A model generated the notes under the pieces. It worked only from the letters and a program-made list of their open reading frames with translations, was not told where the DNA came from and searched no databases. DNA of 34,550 nucleotides, taken from Actinomycetes bacterium. Lineage in GTDB: Bacteria > Actinomycetota > Actinomycetes > Actinomycetales > Dermabacteraceae. Below are positions 25,201-32,790 of this stretch, one piece after another; position 1 is the stretch's first letter, and each line of letters opens with the position of its first letter. The stretch is taken from NCBI GenBank assembly GCA_023389045.1, contig JAEWEZ010000058.1:1-34550 (forward strand). The letters run 5' to 3'. Position numbers and translations under genes: made by a program.

Positions 25201-25353
25201 GTCTGCGCCGGCACCGTGGAGGAGCGGATCGACGAGGTACTCGCCCGTAAGCAGGGCCTCGCGGATCTCACCATCGCCCCGGGTGAACAGTGGGTGGCGG
25301 ATCTGGATGACGCTGCCCTGCGTTCCCTGCTGACCCTGGATGAGGAGGGCTGA
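22213..25353 (+). CDS. SNF2-family DNA translocase/helicase
   Basis: This 1046-aa protein has a large N-terminal region of about 560 residues, with the bacterial SNF2-associated FRWRMAIGEVELTDEEMQDI block at about 400. The two RecA-like domains follow: RPYQVEGLNWMW, motif I DDMGLGKT (595-602), motif II DEAQH (697-701), LALTGTPVENRLDDLHSLMEAVNPG, LRRVKTD, and C-terminal motifs LLSLRAGGTGLTLTAANHVVHLDRWWNPAVENQATDRAYRIGQ, here split across motifs V and VI. It should translocate on DNA and remodel bound proteins. The GTG start at 22213 overlaps the ParA stop. The SWIM gene starts four bases after its stop. The N-terminal sequence upstream of the GTG is within the ParA gene and is not used. Confidence 0.93.
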   Translation: MSTGARPLRRLHLVLDADLGPALWVREQVGPGRSRALDDLTELLAACPPPLRDALDTGRCRLRHRVRIADSSGGSRRVPALPLPAAHLVAVTAAVWARCEERFGQEAVTTAASLLEQGRAMLLAEEIAAMPDLLAAALQDQRAEELVQSRHLSFDLEERADGAHLVWRSPDRNAAPMLHALVDARAREAFAPSAPETAHTPAADDAPPVEDPCGVLAALGPADEPLTADLPTRRDLLRTLHEWLATARQGVRLASHDAELVVRLHEPPLGTAWPLQTCLRERDGTVHPVADLRAVGDLSAAQAAEASGALLRLSATVREATVDDTGVDWLLTTAQASTFLTVDAPALEEAGITVMLPRQWTAQRTTLRAEAAPGQAEQEGKDPSERRPGVGLDAMARFRWRMAIGEVELTDEEMQDILEAQAELVQLRGQWVRLDAATRRAAERFLDAFAARTRATRQAQAEDPLATGRSVTGPSARQDTTTAPAPARATARTDALPEALEPLPLSTPATAVGELNWTDLFALLLSPEATDLDLGVGALSQLRGGGLLDLMPGGPGAEHLPDPSTLRATLRPYQVEGLNWMWALHRLGLGGILADDMGLGKTMQVLALLCREREEAAGSVGPTLLVCPMSVVGAWQREARTFAPHLRVHVHHGGDRLRDESFTAGAQDLDLVLTTYSLLARDQRILSGVDWHRIVFDEAQHVKNPGTQVTRAARALPARHRLALTGTPVENRLDDLHSLMEAVNPGLLGSAESFRERIASPIETSGDPGALSRLRFVTAPFVLRRVKTDRSIIRDLPEKIELTRIVSLTPEQAGLYQALVDDLMIQLDGADQKQRRTLVVSTLTKLKQVCNHPAHYLGDGTALLREGSHRSGKLEMFEDLLEGAFEAGSSVLAFTQFTTFGHMIVPYLQDRFGITVPFLHGGVAKKDRDQMVADFQDSTTPGLMLLSLRAGGTGLTLTAANHVVHLDRWWNPAVENQATDRAYRIGQRRDVTVHRLVCAGTVEERIDEVLARKQGLADLTIAPGEQWVADLDDAALRSLLTLDEEG

Positions 25354-25357
25354 GCGG

Positions 25358-26224
25358 ATGGGGATCACGCTGCGTTCACGTCGCGGGCCGGTGGGCCGCA
25401 CCTGGCAGGGGCAAGCCCTGCAGACGGCCCTCGAGGCAATGCTCGGACGTGCCGGCACCAGCCGCGGCAAGGCTGATGCGCGCGCGGGGAATGTGCAGTG
25501 GATCGACGTGGCTGCGGGCCGGGTACGCGGTGGGGTGCGCGGGATTGACGACGCTGAGTATGAAGCCTCGATTGACCTGCCCGTTTTCCGCCCCGGCGAC
25601 CGGGAGGCGGCCCTTGCGATCCTGCAGGGCCACCCGGATCTGGCGGCGCGACTCGCCAGCGGGGAGCTGCCCGAGGCGGTGCATGAGGAACTGGCGGCGC
25701 AGGAGGTGCCACTACTCCCATCGGGGGCCTCGCAGCTCTCGCATGACTGTTCCTGCCCGGAGTGGCCGGGACCGTGCCGGCATGTGGCGGCGCTGGCTTT
25801 CGTGCTGGTTGAGGCGGTGGATGAGGCGCCGCTGCATCTGCTGACCCTGCGCGGGCTCGCCCTCGAAGATCTCGTGGCGCCCCTCGGTTCATCGGCGCCG
25901 ACGGGGGCGACGGGACTGATGGAGCCGACAGGGTCGGCGGGCCACGGCACCCCGTCGAACAGCACCACACCGTCGGACACCAGAATCCCATCGGAACCGA
26001 CGGATCCCACGGCGCCCGAAACCGAGGCTGACCCCACACCGCCCGTCGGCACCACACACCCCGTCGGCACCACCGAAACCGCAGATCACGCAGCTGATCT
26101 TCCCGCCGCACGCTTCGACCCGACCCGGCTCCGCCCCGAGCCGCTGATCCCCGCGCTCGGTCCCGCCACCGCGACAGCCCTCGCAGACTTCTTCCGAGAA
26201 GGTCGGCCCCAGCACCTACAGTGA
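25358..26224 (+). CDS. SWIM zinc-finger protein
   Basis: This 288-aa protein has the SWIM motif as C131-S-C133, six residues, C140-R-H142, a zinc-binding fold thought to bind DNA or protein. SWIM proteins often accompany bacterial SNF2 helicases as separate subunits or fusions, which fits this operon. The N-terminal half is globular. Residues 185-260 are low-complexity Pro/Thr/Gly. They include PVGTTHPVGTT, where CCCCGTCGGC-type motifs fall in the Pro-Val-Gly frame. I chose the ATG at 25358 because AGGAGG lies nine bases upstream. The ATG at 25340 would overlap the helicase gene and lacks its own ribosome site. Confidence 0.87.
   Translation: MGITLRSRRGPVGRTWQGQALQTALEAMLGRAGTSRGKADARAGNVQWIDVAAGRVRGGVRGIDDAEYEASIDLPVFRPGDREAALAILQGHPDLAARLASGELPEAVHEELAAQEVPLLPSGASQLSHDCSCPEWPGPCRHVAALAFVLVEAVDEAPLHLLTLRGLALEDLVAPLGSSAPTGATGLMEPTGSAGHGTPSNSTTPSDTRIPSEPTDPTAPETEADPTPPVGTTHPVGTTETADHAADLPAARFDPTRLRPEPLIPALGPATATALADFFREGRPQHLQ
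26217..26222 (+). promoter_or_regulatory. -10 box of probable leaderless serine hydrolase promoter
   Basis: TACAGT lies in the last codons of the SWIM gene, and the ATG at 26230 follows after seven bases. The same hexamer serves the leftward gene starting at 32784. The hydrolase gene thus probably has its own transcript despite following the operon closely. Confidence 0.5.
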
Positions 26225-26229
26225 TGCCC

Positions 26230-27789
26230 ATGCCTGCATCCACGTCTGTGAACCCCGAACTTCTGCCGTATGAGGTTGCCGCCGAGATTGGCGCCCTCTT
26301 CGAGAAAGCCGTCGAGGAGAACCGCACCAGCGGAGTCAGCTGGGCGATCATCGGCGGTCACGCCCATGAGGACCGCCTCCTCGCCCACGGCGCTGCCGGT
26401 CACCGCGAGATGACCGACGGCAAACCCACCGCCTCCTCCACCCCGATGGATCGCGAGAGCATTTCGCGGATCTGCTCGATGACGAAGTCCTTCACCGCCG
26501 CGACGATCCTCGCTCTGCGCGATGAGGGGAAGCTGCGCCTGGACGATCCGGTGGCGCAGTACGTGCCGGAGGCGCGCAGCATCACGCCCTCCTCCCCCGA
26601 CGCTCCCGAGATCACCCTGCGCCACCTGCTCACGATGGGCGCCGGCTTCGTCACCGATAACCCCTGGGGTGACCGCCAGCAGGGCATGAGCCGAGAAGAC
26701 TTCGTCAAGACCCTGGCCGAAGGCCTGGGGCACGTGCATCTGCCCGATACCCGCTTCGAATACTCCAACACCGGCTATGCCCTGCTCGGGCGCGTGATCG
26801 ACGAGGTCACCGGGGAAGACTTCGGGGCGCATATGCGCCGCCGCATCCTCGACCCGCTCGGCATGACCGCCTCCGGTTTCGACCTGGATGAGATCGACGC
26901 GGACCATGTGGCCACCGGGCATCGCGTGGCCGACCGGGAGGATGCGACCCGTTTCGAGCCTCTGCCCTTTGACCCGCATGGCGTGTACGGGGCGATGGCC
27001 GGTCTGTTCTGCACCGTCGATGACATTGCCCGCTGGGTGCGTTTCCTGGCCGCGGCCGACGCCCCCGATTCTGCGGATCGCGATCAGTCGATCCTCGGCA
27101 CCGCCTCGCGCCGCGAGATGCAGCAGATGCACCGCCACCAGCAGACCCCGCCGCTGCCGCGCGGTGAGGATGGCACGAGCCCCGGCTTTGATCGCGTGCG
27201 CGGCTACGGCTACGGGCTGGTCGTTGAGGAGTTCCCGGACCTGGGGCAGATCGTCTCCCACTCCGGCGGGTATCCGGGCTACGGCTCCTTCATGGCCTGG
27301 CACCGCGACACCGGCGTGGGCGTGGTTGCCCTGGCGAACTCCAAGTACGCCCCGGCGGTTCCGCTGTCCATGCAGGCTCTACGGGTGCTGCTGGCGAAGA
27401 CCCCGCAGCTTCTCGCGGCCCGCACCGCCACCGCGCACCCGCGCACCCTGGAGGCCGCGGCTGCTGCCCTGGCCTACCTGCGTGGCGATGAGCAGGCCGC
27501 CGAGGAATGGTTCGCCGACAATATGGACCTGGATGTGCCGCGCGAGGAACGTCTGCGCCGACGCGACGCGGCCCTGTCCGCCGCTGGGCTCGGACCCGAG
27601 GCAATCGCCGCCCTCACCGTCGAGGATGCCGAGGTCATCACCCCGGCGCAGCTGCGCTGGAGCCTTCCGGGCGCCGAGGGCAGCGAGCACACGGTGCGGA
27701 TTGACCTGCTCATGGATCCGCGTGGGCGCAGCCTGATCCAGGCGCTGGAGGTGGCTAACCCTCGCACCGTCTCCGGTCGGAACTTCTGA
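26230..27789 (+). CDS. Serine hydrolase of the class C beta-lactamase / DD-peptidase fold
   Basis: This 519-aa protein has the three catalytic motifs of the family: SMTK (S83, K86), YSN (178-180) and HSGG (H344, replacing KTG). The order and spacing match EstB/LACT-type esterases and PBP4*-like proteins. There is no signal peptide or membrane segment, so it is probably a cytosolic esterase or amidase and not a cell-wall enzyme or secreted beta-lactamase. The C-terminal 120 residues form an extra helical and beta region typical of longer members. I prefer the ATG at 26230 from the -10 spacing. GTG at 26221 and ATG at 26224 are in-frame alternatives. A strong bidirectional terminator follows. 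Confidence 0.88.
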   Translation: MPASTSVNPELLPYEVAAEIGALFEKAVEENRTSGVSWAIIGGHAHEDRLLAHGAAGHREMTDGKPTASSTPMDRESISRICSMTKSFTAATILALRDEGKLRLDDPVAQYVPEARSITPSSPDAPEITLRHLLTMGAGFVTDNPWGDRQQGMSREDFVKTLAEGLGHVHLPDTRFEYSNTGYALLGRVIDEVTGEDFGAHMRRRILDPLGMTASGFDLDEIDADHVATGHRVADREDATRFEPLPFDPHGVYGAMAGLFCTVDDIARWVRFLAAADAPDSADRDQSILGTASRREMQQMHRHQQTPPLPRGEDGTSPGFDRVRGYGYGLVVEEFPDLGQIVSHSGGYPGYGSFMAWHRDTGVGVVALANSKYAPAVPLSMQALRVLLAKTPQLLAARTATAHPRTLEAAAAALAYLRGDEQAAEEWFADNMDLDVPREERLRRRDAALSAAGLGPEAIAALTVEDAEVITPAQLRWSLPGAEGSEHTVRIDLLMDPRGRSLIQALEVANPRTVSGRNF

Positions 27790-27836
27790 GCAGCCTGCTG
27801 GGACCCTAGCTCGTAGCGGCTTCCGGCAGCGAACAG

Positions 27837-27872
27837 CACGCGGGCCCCGCCTCAGATGGCGGGGCCCGCGTG
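27837..27872. terminator. Bidirectional terminator between convergent genes
   Basis: A perfect 15-bp stem, CACGCGGGCCCCGCC pairing with GGCGGGGCCCGCGTG, has a six-base loop. It lies between the hydrolase stop (27789) and the kinase stop (27936). No U-tract is present on either side. Confidence 0.85.
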
Positions 27873-27935
27873 GTCTATGTCAGCGCGCTGGGAGGTCACC
27901 GGCTGCAGGCCCGGAGGCCGACGCAACGGACCTGC

Positions 27936-29372
27936 TCAGCGGTAGGTAAAAGTCTTGGCCTCGTCCCCGGTGCCGGGTCGGCAGGAGAGGTACTTCCCGT
28001 CTTCGGTCACGCCGATGGTGCCAAGCTCGGATTTCGAGCAGCTCTGGTCCACGGTCACCTCACCGTAGGCTTTTTTGCCGGTTTCCGAGTTCGCTCCGGG
28101 TGGGAACATCGCAAGCAGCGACACCATCACGATGAGACCGAGCACCAGGGCCGCCGCGATACCGACGATCACGGCGATCATGGTCGCGCGCGACTTCTTG
28201 GGCGCCGTGCTTCCCGGCGAGGTATTCGGGGAGGTGGGATGCCCGGTGAGCGGCTCTGTTAGCGCGGTTCCGCTGGCCCCAGGAGGGGCGGAAGCAGTCG
28301 GAGCGATAGACGCGGAGGGTGCGCTCGGATTCCAGCGCGGTCCCGTCTGCGGGGAGGCCGACGGAACAGAGGCCGAGGCGGCGGCTCCCGCCCTCGACGC
28401 CGACGGCACGGACGGTCCCGACGGCGTGGTGAAAGCCTGCTTCACGGCACCAGAGCGGATCTCTTCCATCGACGGGCCGGAGCGTGCCGGAGCCGGCTGC
28501 TCGGGTCGCTTCACCCCGGGCGCATTGGCCGGAAGCGGCGAAAGAGTATCGGGGAAGGACAGCGGCGTGCCGTCCTTATGGGTGAGGCGGTAGCCGGGGG
28601 GAACACGCGGCAGATCCTGACGCACCGAGGCGGCATCGCGGTAACGATCCTCGGGCTGAGCAGCAACCATACGGCGGATCACCGCGGCGAGCTTCGGGGT
28701 GACCCCATTCAGCAGCCGGTTCAGTTCCTCGGGGCGGAAGGCGCCGTCGCGCAGTTTGATCGGACCGTTGAGCGCCACCAGCGCGACCACGCCCGCGGCA
28801 TACACGTCATGCGAGGGAACCGGATCGGCCATCGAGAACAGTTCCGGGGCCATATAACCGGGGGTGCCGTTAACCATGCCCACATGGGTGAAGCGCACAT
28901 CGGATTCGTGCACGGCGATCCCGAAATCGGCCAGACGGGAGTGCGGCCACGCCGCACCGCGCGGCTCGAACATGATGTTGGCGGGTTTCACGTCGCGGTG
29001 GATCCAGCCGCCCTGATGCACATGCGCGAGGCCGTCCAAGAGTTGATCGAGAATCACGACCACGGCGGGCTCCGCAAGCGGCCCCTTGACGCGCACCGCG
29101 CTCTCGAGCGTCCCCCCGGAAACCAGCGGCATGGCGATCACCACGTGCTCATCCTCTGCACCCCAGCCATAGGGGGTGAGCAGATGGGGGTGATCAAAGG
29201 TCACACCCTTCTCACGCACAAACCGCATGAGGTCCGCAGAATCGCGTTGACGCAGCACTTTTGCCGCGCACACCTTCTGGGTTTTCTGGTCCCAGGCACG
29301 CCACACCGCGCCTGATCCTCCCTTGGCGATCAGGTCGATCAGGGCGAACCGTCCGACGATCACATCAGCCAT
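27936..29372 (-). CDS. Transmembrane Ser/Thr protein kinase (PknB-type catalytic domain)
   Basis: This 478-aa kinase has a complete catalytic domain (about 7-265). It shows the Gly-rich loop AKGGSGAV (16-23), K38, HRDVKPAN (125-132), DFG (149-151), and GTPGYMAPE (169-177). A Ser/Pro/Ala-rich cytoplasmic linker (about 280-395) leads to one membrane helix (398-423). The outer domain is short, about 55 residues, with only two cysteines (445, 464) that could form a disulfide. PASTA repeats are absent, so it is not PknB itself. It may sense something at the membrane. The gene is divergent from a small membrane protein and a lipoprotein across 97 bases. The start at 29372 is supported by a TATGCT box nine bases upstream. 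Confidence 0.93.
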   Translation of the reverse strand: MADVIVGRFALIDLIAKGGSGAVWRAWDQKTQKVCAAKVLRQRDSADLMRFVREKGVTFDHPHLLTPYGWGAEDEHVVIAMPLVSGGTLESAVRVKGPLAEPAVVVILDQLLDGLAHVHQGGWIHRDVKPANIMFEPRGAAWPHSRLADFGIAVHESDVRFTHVGMVNGTPGYMAPELFSMADPVPSHDVYAAGVVALVALNGPIKLRDGAFRPEELNRLLNGVTPKLAAVIRRMVAAQPEDRYRDAASVRQDLPRVPPGYRLTHKDGTPLSFPDTLSPLPANAPGVKRPEQPAPARSGPSMEEIRSGAVKQAFTTPSGPSVPSASRAGAAASASVPSASPQTGPRWNPSAPSASIAPTASAPPGASGTALTEPLTGHPTSPNTSPGSTAPKKSRATMIAVIVGIAAALVLGLIVMVSLLAMFPPGANSETGKKAYGEVTVDQSCSKSELGTIGVTEDGKYLSCRPGTGDEAKTFTYR

Positions 29373-29381
29373 AGCCGCTTC

Positions 29382-29387
29382 AGCATA
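29382..29387 (-). promoter_or_regulatory. -10 box of the kinase gene
   Basis: On the minus strand TATGCT is followed by nine bases and the kinase ATG, which leaves at most a two- or three-base leader. A TATGCT on the plus strand near 29413 could serve the divergent membrane-protein gene. Confidence 0.45.
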
Positions 29388-29469
29388 GCCGCAGCCGCGC
29401 GCGGTGACCTGGCGCTATGCTGGGGCCGTTCCATGCGGCAGGCGATGAAGCTCGAGGGGGGGCGCGACC

Positions 29470-29847
29470 ATGGGCGATCTGATTCTCGCTGACGGGTTTT
29501 GGGACCCCGTCCCCTTTTCCTGGCCGGTGATGGGAATCCTGCTGGCAGGCATTGCGGTACTCACCGTCGGCTTCCTGATTTGGCTGATGCTGCAACCCGA
29601 TGAGCCCGATATGAGTAGCAGCGCTGAGATCAAACGCGCTACCCGCCGGGATCGTGAGGCCGCCGCGCAGATTATGACGTCTTTGAGTTCCGAAGCGGGC
29701 CGCTCCCCCCATGATCAAGCGGCTGCCCCTGAGGCGGCGCTACCGCGTCGGGCCCGCCGTGCCAGTGCCCCGTCGGGCCCCGCAGGCTCCCCGTCGGCCC
29801 CCGGAACATCCCCCGCCTCCCGGACGGGTCAGGAGCCGCGTGCATGA
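29470..29847 (+). CDS. Small single-span membrane protein, 125 aa
   Basis: I do not recognise a family. A short N-terminus is followed by one hydrophobic helix (about 18-41, PVMGILLAGIAVLTVGFLIWLML). The remaining 80 residues are hydrophilic, with a basic helical part (AEIKRATRRDREAAAQIM) and a Pro/Ser/Gly tail, and are probably cytoplasmic. A G-rich ribosome site (GAGGGGGGG) lies upstream. The stop overlaps the lipoprotein start as ATGA, so the two are co-translated. It is divergent from the Ser/Thr kinase and could be a partner or substrate of it, by position only. Confidence 0.75.
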   Translation: MGDLILADGFWDPVPFSWPVMGILLAGIAVLTVGFLIWLMLQPDEPDMSSSAEIKRATRRDREAAAQIMTSLSSEAGRSPHDQAAAPEAALPRRARRASAPSGPAGSPSAPGTSPASRTGQEPRA

Positions 29848-30749
29848 ATAACCCCGTATGTCCGCTTGAGCCCTCCGCTGTGCCGCATGGCGCGCCCCGC
29901 CCCGTCGGCCCCTCCCTGCCCCGTCGGCGCCTGGCCTCCCTGGCAGCGCTACTCGGTGCAGGCGCCCTCGCCAGCTGCGCGCCCCGCACCAATCCCGAGG
30001 TGCCGAAGGATCCGCTTTCCGAGCTGCCCGCTTCCCTGTGGAACGGAACCACCCTCGAGGATCTCCTCGCGGCGCCCATGTCCGAAGAACATATGGACAA
30101 GGCGCAGTGGGAAGCCCGGGAGGTGACCCCCGCGCATGCTGAAGCGGCGCGTGAAGAGTTCGCCCGCTATCTCGAAGCCGCATACCTTAAACCGCAGGAA
30201 ATGCAGGGGAAAAGCTCTGAGCAGCAGCTTGCCTACCTCCTGAAGTTCACCCCGGAAGGGTGGAAATCGGAGCTTGAGAGTGCCTTCAAGAACCAGGAGC
30301 AGGCTCCCTTTGCGGCGATTCTCGCCCCGCCGCTGCAGTACATCGGAACCCCGCGGCTGGCGATCGACTGGTATCTCACCGAGGGCAAAATTGCCGTACC
30401 GCAGTTGGTCGGTGGCGGCACCGTTGCCTGGTCCGTCGTGAATCCGGAGACGAACCATGTGGGCGTTTATGCCGTGCAGTTTGCGATGAACACCGGAATC
30501 TACAATTCCGGGATCGTCCCCTTCCAAACCTTCGCCACGGTGATCGCAGGTGTGGATCTGTGCGCAACCAAGGAAGCGGGCGGCGCCACTGTTCCGCTGA
30601 TGCAACCCGAGGGTCAGCACAAAACTTTGCGCACCCACACCCTCGAGATGATCGTGAAGAATCCACAGATCCCGCTGGAAGACCTGATGAACCCCTACAG
30701 CGACAGGTTCGATGGGCGCACGGCGCCCGTGGTTAACGACTGCCGCTGA
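29844..30749 (+). CDS. Predicted lipoprotein, 301 aa
   Basis: A 29-residue N-terminal region ending PRRRL precedes a hydrophobic stretch and the lipobox ALASC (C45), so it is anchored to the outer face of the membrane. The arginines may make it a Tat substrate. The mature part has a helical region (about 75-130), then a beta-rich region (about 150-250) with aromatic and Gly residues. I do not recognise the fold. Two CCCCGTCGGC motifs lie in the start region in different frames. It is translationally coupled to the small membrane protein before it. Confidence 0.8.
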   Translation: MNNPVCPLEPSAVPHGAPRPVGPSLPRRRLASLAALLGAGALASCAPRTNPEVPKDPLSELPASLWNGTTLEDLLAAPMSEEHMDKAQWEAREVTPAHAEAAREEFARYLEAAYLKPQEMQGKSSEQQLAYLLKFTPEGWKSELESAFKNQEQAPFAAILAPPLQYIGTPRLAIDWYLTEGKIAVPQLVGGGTVAWSVVNPETNHVGVYAVQFAMNTGIYNSGIVPFQTFATVIAGVDLCATKEAGGATVPLMQPEGQHKTLRTHTLEMIVKNPQIPLEDLMNPYSDRFDGRTAPVVNDCR

Positions 30750-30864
30750 GTCACAGACTGCCGCTGAACGAAAAACTTTCGCTCACGCATCTGCGCCACG
30801 CGCTGTTCACCGAGCCGTGACCGGCTGCTTACCGCCGCCACGGGACCCGGCTACCCCTGGCAAC

Positions 30865-30870
30865 TAGGGT
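30865..30870 (+). promoter_or_regulatory. -10 box before the phosphodiesterase-fold gene
   Basis: TAGGGT lies 56 bases before the ATG at 30921. It would give a leader of about 45 nt with the ribosome site AAAGGGG. A GTG at 30885 is an alternative start only 14 bases from the box. Confidence 0.4.
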
Positions 30871-30920
30871 CCAGCGAGGTTGCCGTGGACCTCCCGCGGC
30901 GCGCTGCGAAAGGGGCCGCG

Positions 30921-32198
30921 ATGCACAGCGGGCGCACACTGCTGCTGGCCGTGGACGGTTTCAATACCGCAGACCTCACCACGCTGCGCGACCACGGCCC
31001 CACCCACAGCACTGAACTACCCGCGGGAGAGCGCATCCTCCACGATGCACACACCGCGCAGATCACCGCCGGTGGCCCCTGCGAAAGCGCCCCTGCGTTA
31101 ACGAAACTCATCACCGGCACCGGGGTGGCCCGCACCGGGATCGCCACGGGCAGCCCCATGGAAATCTCCGCCCCCGTCCCGCGAACCCCCTGGTATGCGG
31201 GTTCCATGCGCGTACCCACGCTGTTCGATGCTGCGCGGGCTGCGGAACTGCGCACCGCTGCCCTGCAGTGGCCTGCCACCGCCGGGGCCGCGATCGACCT
31301 GTGCCTTCCCCTGGTGGAAGACCTGCGGCACTACCGTGACCGCTGGAGCATGGTCGAGCAGACCAGTTCCGCGCAGATGGTGCGGGAGCATCTGGCTCCG
31401 CGCCGCGCCGCCGGCGTTCAGCTTTCGCATGTTCCGCCGGATGACCTCGTCACCGAGATTGCCGGGGAGGTGATCGGCAGCGGGGTGGATCTCGCGGCTG
31501 TTCGCCTCACGGGGCTTGCCGCGGCCCGCCGCGAGCATGGGATCGATTCGATGCCGGCCCGTCGGACCCTCACCGACACCTTCTCCCACCTGCTGCGCAT
31601 CATCGACGCTTTCGCGCCCACCGCGCAGGACCGCGTGATTGTCGCCCCGGGCAGACCCCTGGTTCCCACGACCCGTTTGATCCACCCCAATACCGCTCTT
31701 GCCGCCCAGAACGTGGTGCGCACCGACGGCACCCGAATCGTGCAGTACCGCGCGGTGGTGTGGCCCGACGGGCCGCACGGGGTGGTGCATGTGCGCCGGG
31801 AAGAGGGGGAAGCGCTGCGCGCTCTCGCCCTGGATGTGCTCAGCGGCTTGGCGCGCGAAGCTGGTTTACGCCTCACGACCGTGGACGACGGGGTGGGGGC
31901 GACGGAGCAGACGGATGTTCTCGCTGTTCTCACCGGGGAGGCTGGGGTGCTGTTTGGGGAGTCCGCCACGCACCGTCCGATCGTGGATGGGGAAGACCCC
32001 TACTACGCGGGGCCGCGCGCCGTCAGCGATCCGACCGCACCGATCACCGTGCTTCTGCACGGGCCGGGGCTACCGGCCGCACAGGCCCAGGGCACCTGGG
32101 CTGACCTCGGGGTGAGCATCGCCCAGGCCATGGGGCTGCAGATGGAAGGCGCCACCGCCGCCGGGATGAAGGAGCTCATCGCTCCCGCGCAGCGCTGA
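30921..32198 (+). CDS. Divergent phosphodiesterase / alkaline-phosphatase-superfamily protein
   Basis: This 425-aa protein resembles type I phosphodiesterase/nucleotide pyrophosphatases. It starts LLLAVDGFN, has LTKLITGTGVARTGI in place of the usual SLVTGxxPxxHGI, and VPTLFDAARAAELRTAALQWP in place of the IWDLAKKAGLRTAVVNWP-like block. The ligand blocks that normally read YxPxxDxxxH and DHGM are not evident: RVIVAPGRPLV stands where LIVTSDHGM is expected. It may have lost metal binding or use another chemistry. There is no signal peptide, so it is cytosolic. I prefer the ATG at 30921, preceded by AAAGGGG. Its 3' end overlaps the convergent gene by 23 bases. Confidence 0.75.
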   Translation: MHSGRTLLLAVDGFNTADLTTLRDHGPTHSTELPAGERILHDAHTAQITAGGPCESAPALTKLITGTGVARTGIATGSPMEISAPVPRTPWYAGSMRVPTLFDAARAAELRTAALQWPATAGAAIDLCLPLVEDLRHYRDRWSMVEQTSSAQMVREHLAPRRAAGVQLSHVPPDDLVTEIAGEVIGSGVDLAAVRLTGLAAARREHGIDSMPARRTLTDTFSHLLRIIDAFAPTAQDRVIVAPGRPLVPTTRLIHPNTALAAQNVVRTDGTRIVQYRAVVWPDGPHGVVHVRREEGEALRALALDVLSGLAREAGLRLTTVDDGVGATEQTDVLAVLTGEAGVLFGESATHRPIVDGEDPYYAGPRAVSDPTAPITVLLHGPGLPAAQAQGTWADLGVSIAQAMGLQMEGATAAGMKELIAPAQR

Positions 32199-32784
32199 AA
32201 CGTTCCCGGGCAGCGCTGAACTGCTCTCGGATCGCGCTCAGGAGACGGCGCAGCGGCTCCGGCTCGGGCTGCGAGAAACGATCCCGCAGTTCTTCCAGCT
32301 CCGGGGCGTTGTGGATGATGTGGTGGTCACCGTCGTGAATAGCGGGGTGCCGGTCCGGGCCGCTCACATCCTGCGGCCCCATCTCCAGACCGAAGAGGAT
32401 CCCCACCTCACTGCTCTCATCAGCGTCGAGCACAACCTCCAGGGCGTCTCGGCCGACGAGTCCCTGCGCATCCAGTTCCGCCCGGAGGCTCGCCAGGGCA
32501 GAATCCAGCCGCGCAGAGATCTGGGCGTCACGGCGCACCGCCTCCCGCAGACTCATCGCAACCAGGTTCCCCTCCACGTCGAGCACAACGTCGATCACTT
32601 CGTGGGAACCCGCAGGCTTACCCTGTTCATGCAGGTCAATGAGCTGATAGCACAGGCGCAAACCACCGGGTGGGCACAGCGGGGCGAGCGCACGGCGTAT
32701 CGCCTGCATCGCGGGCTGCGCTCCATCCCAGCGCACCGTGCGCGGCTCGGGGGCGGGGGGCATCGCCTCCTCGGGAACAGTCAC
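32176..32784 (-). CDS. Unrecognised 202-aa protein
   Basis: I do not recognise a family. The protein is acidic and probably cytosolic. A central region (about 15-130) alternates helices and strands, with EVIDVVLDVEGNLVAMS and ALEVVLDADESSEVGILFG resembling two beta-hairpins. The C-terminus is helical and ends in a tandem FSAARER-FSAARER. I chose the GTG at 32784 because TACAGT lies six bases before it, as at the hydrolase gene. The ATG seven codons later has AGGAGG only two bases away, too close to serve as its ribosome site. Its end overlaps the convergent phosphodiesterase-fold gene by 23 bases. Confidence 0.72.
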   Translation of the reverse strand: MTVPEEAMPPAPEPRTVRWDGAQPAMQAIRRALAPLCPPGGLRLCYQLIDLHEQGKPAGSHEVIDVVLDVEGNLVAMSLREAVRRDAQISARLDSALASLRAELDAQGLVGRDALEVVLDADESSEVGILFGLEMGPQDVSGPDRHPAIHDGDHHIIHNAPELEELRDRFSQPEPEPLRRLLSAIREQFSAARERFSAARER

Positions 32785-32790
32785 TGTGGC

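Noticed and set aside
20477..26224. Naming the ParA-SNF2-SWIM operon as a phage-defence system
   Set aside because: There is no nuclease, methylase or other effector in the operon, so the sequence does not support that claim over chromosome organisation.
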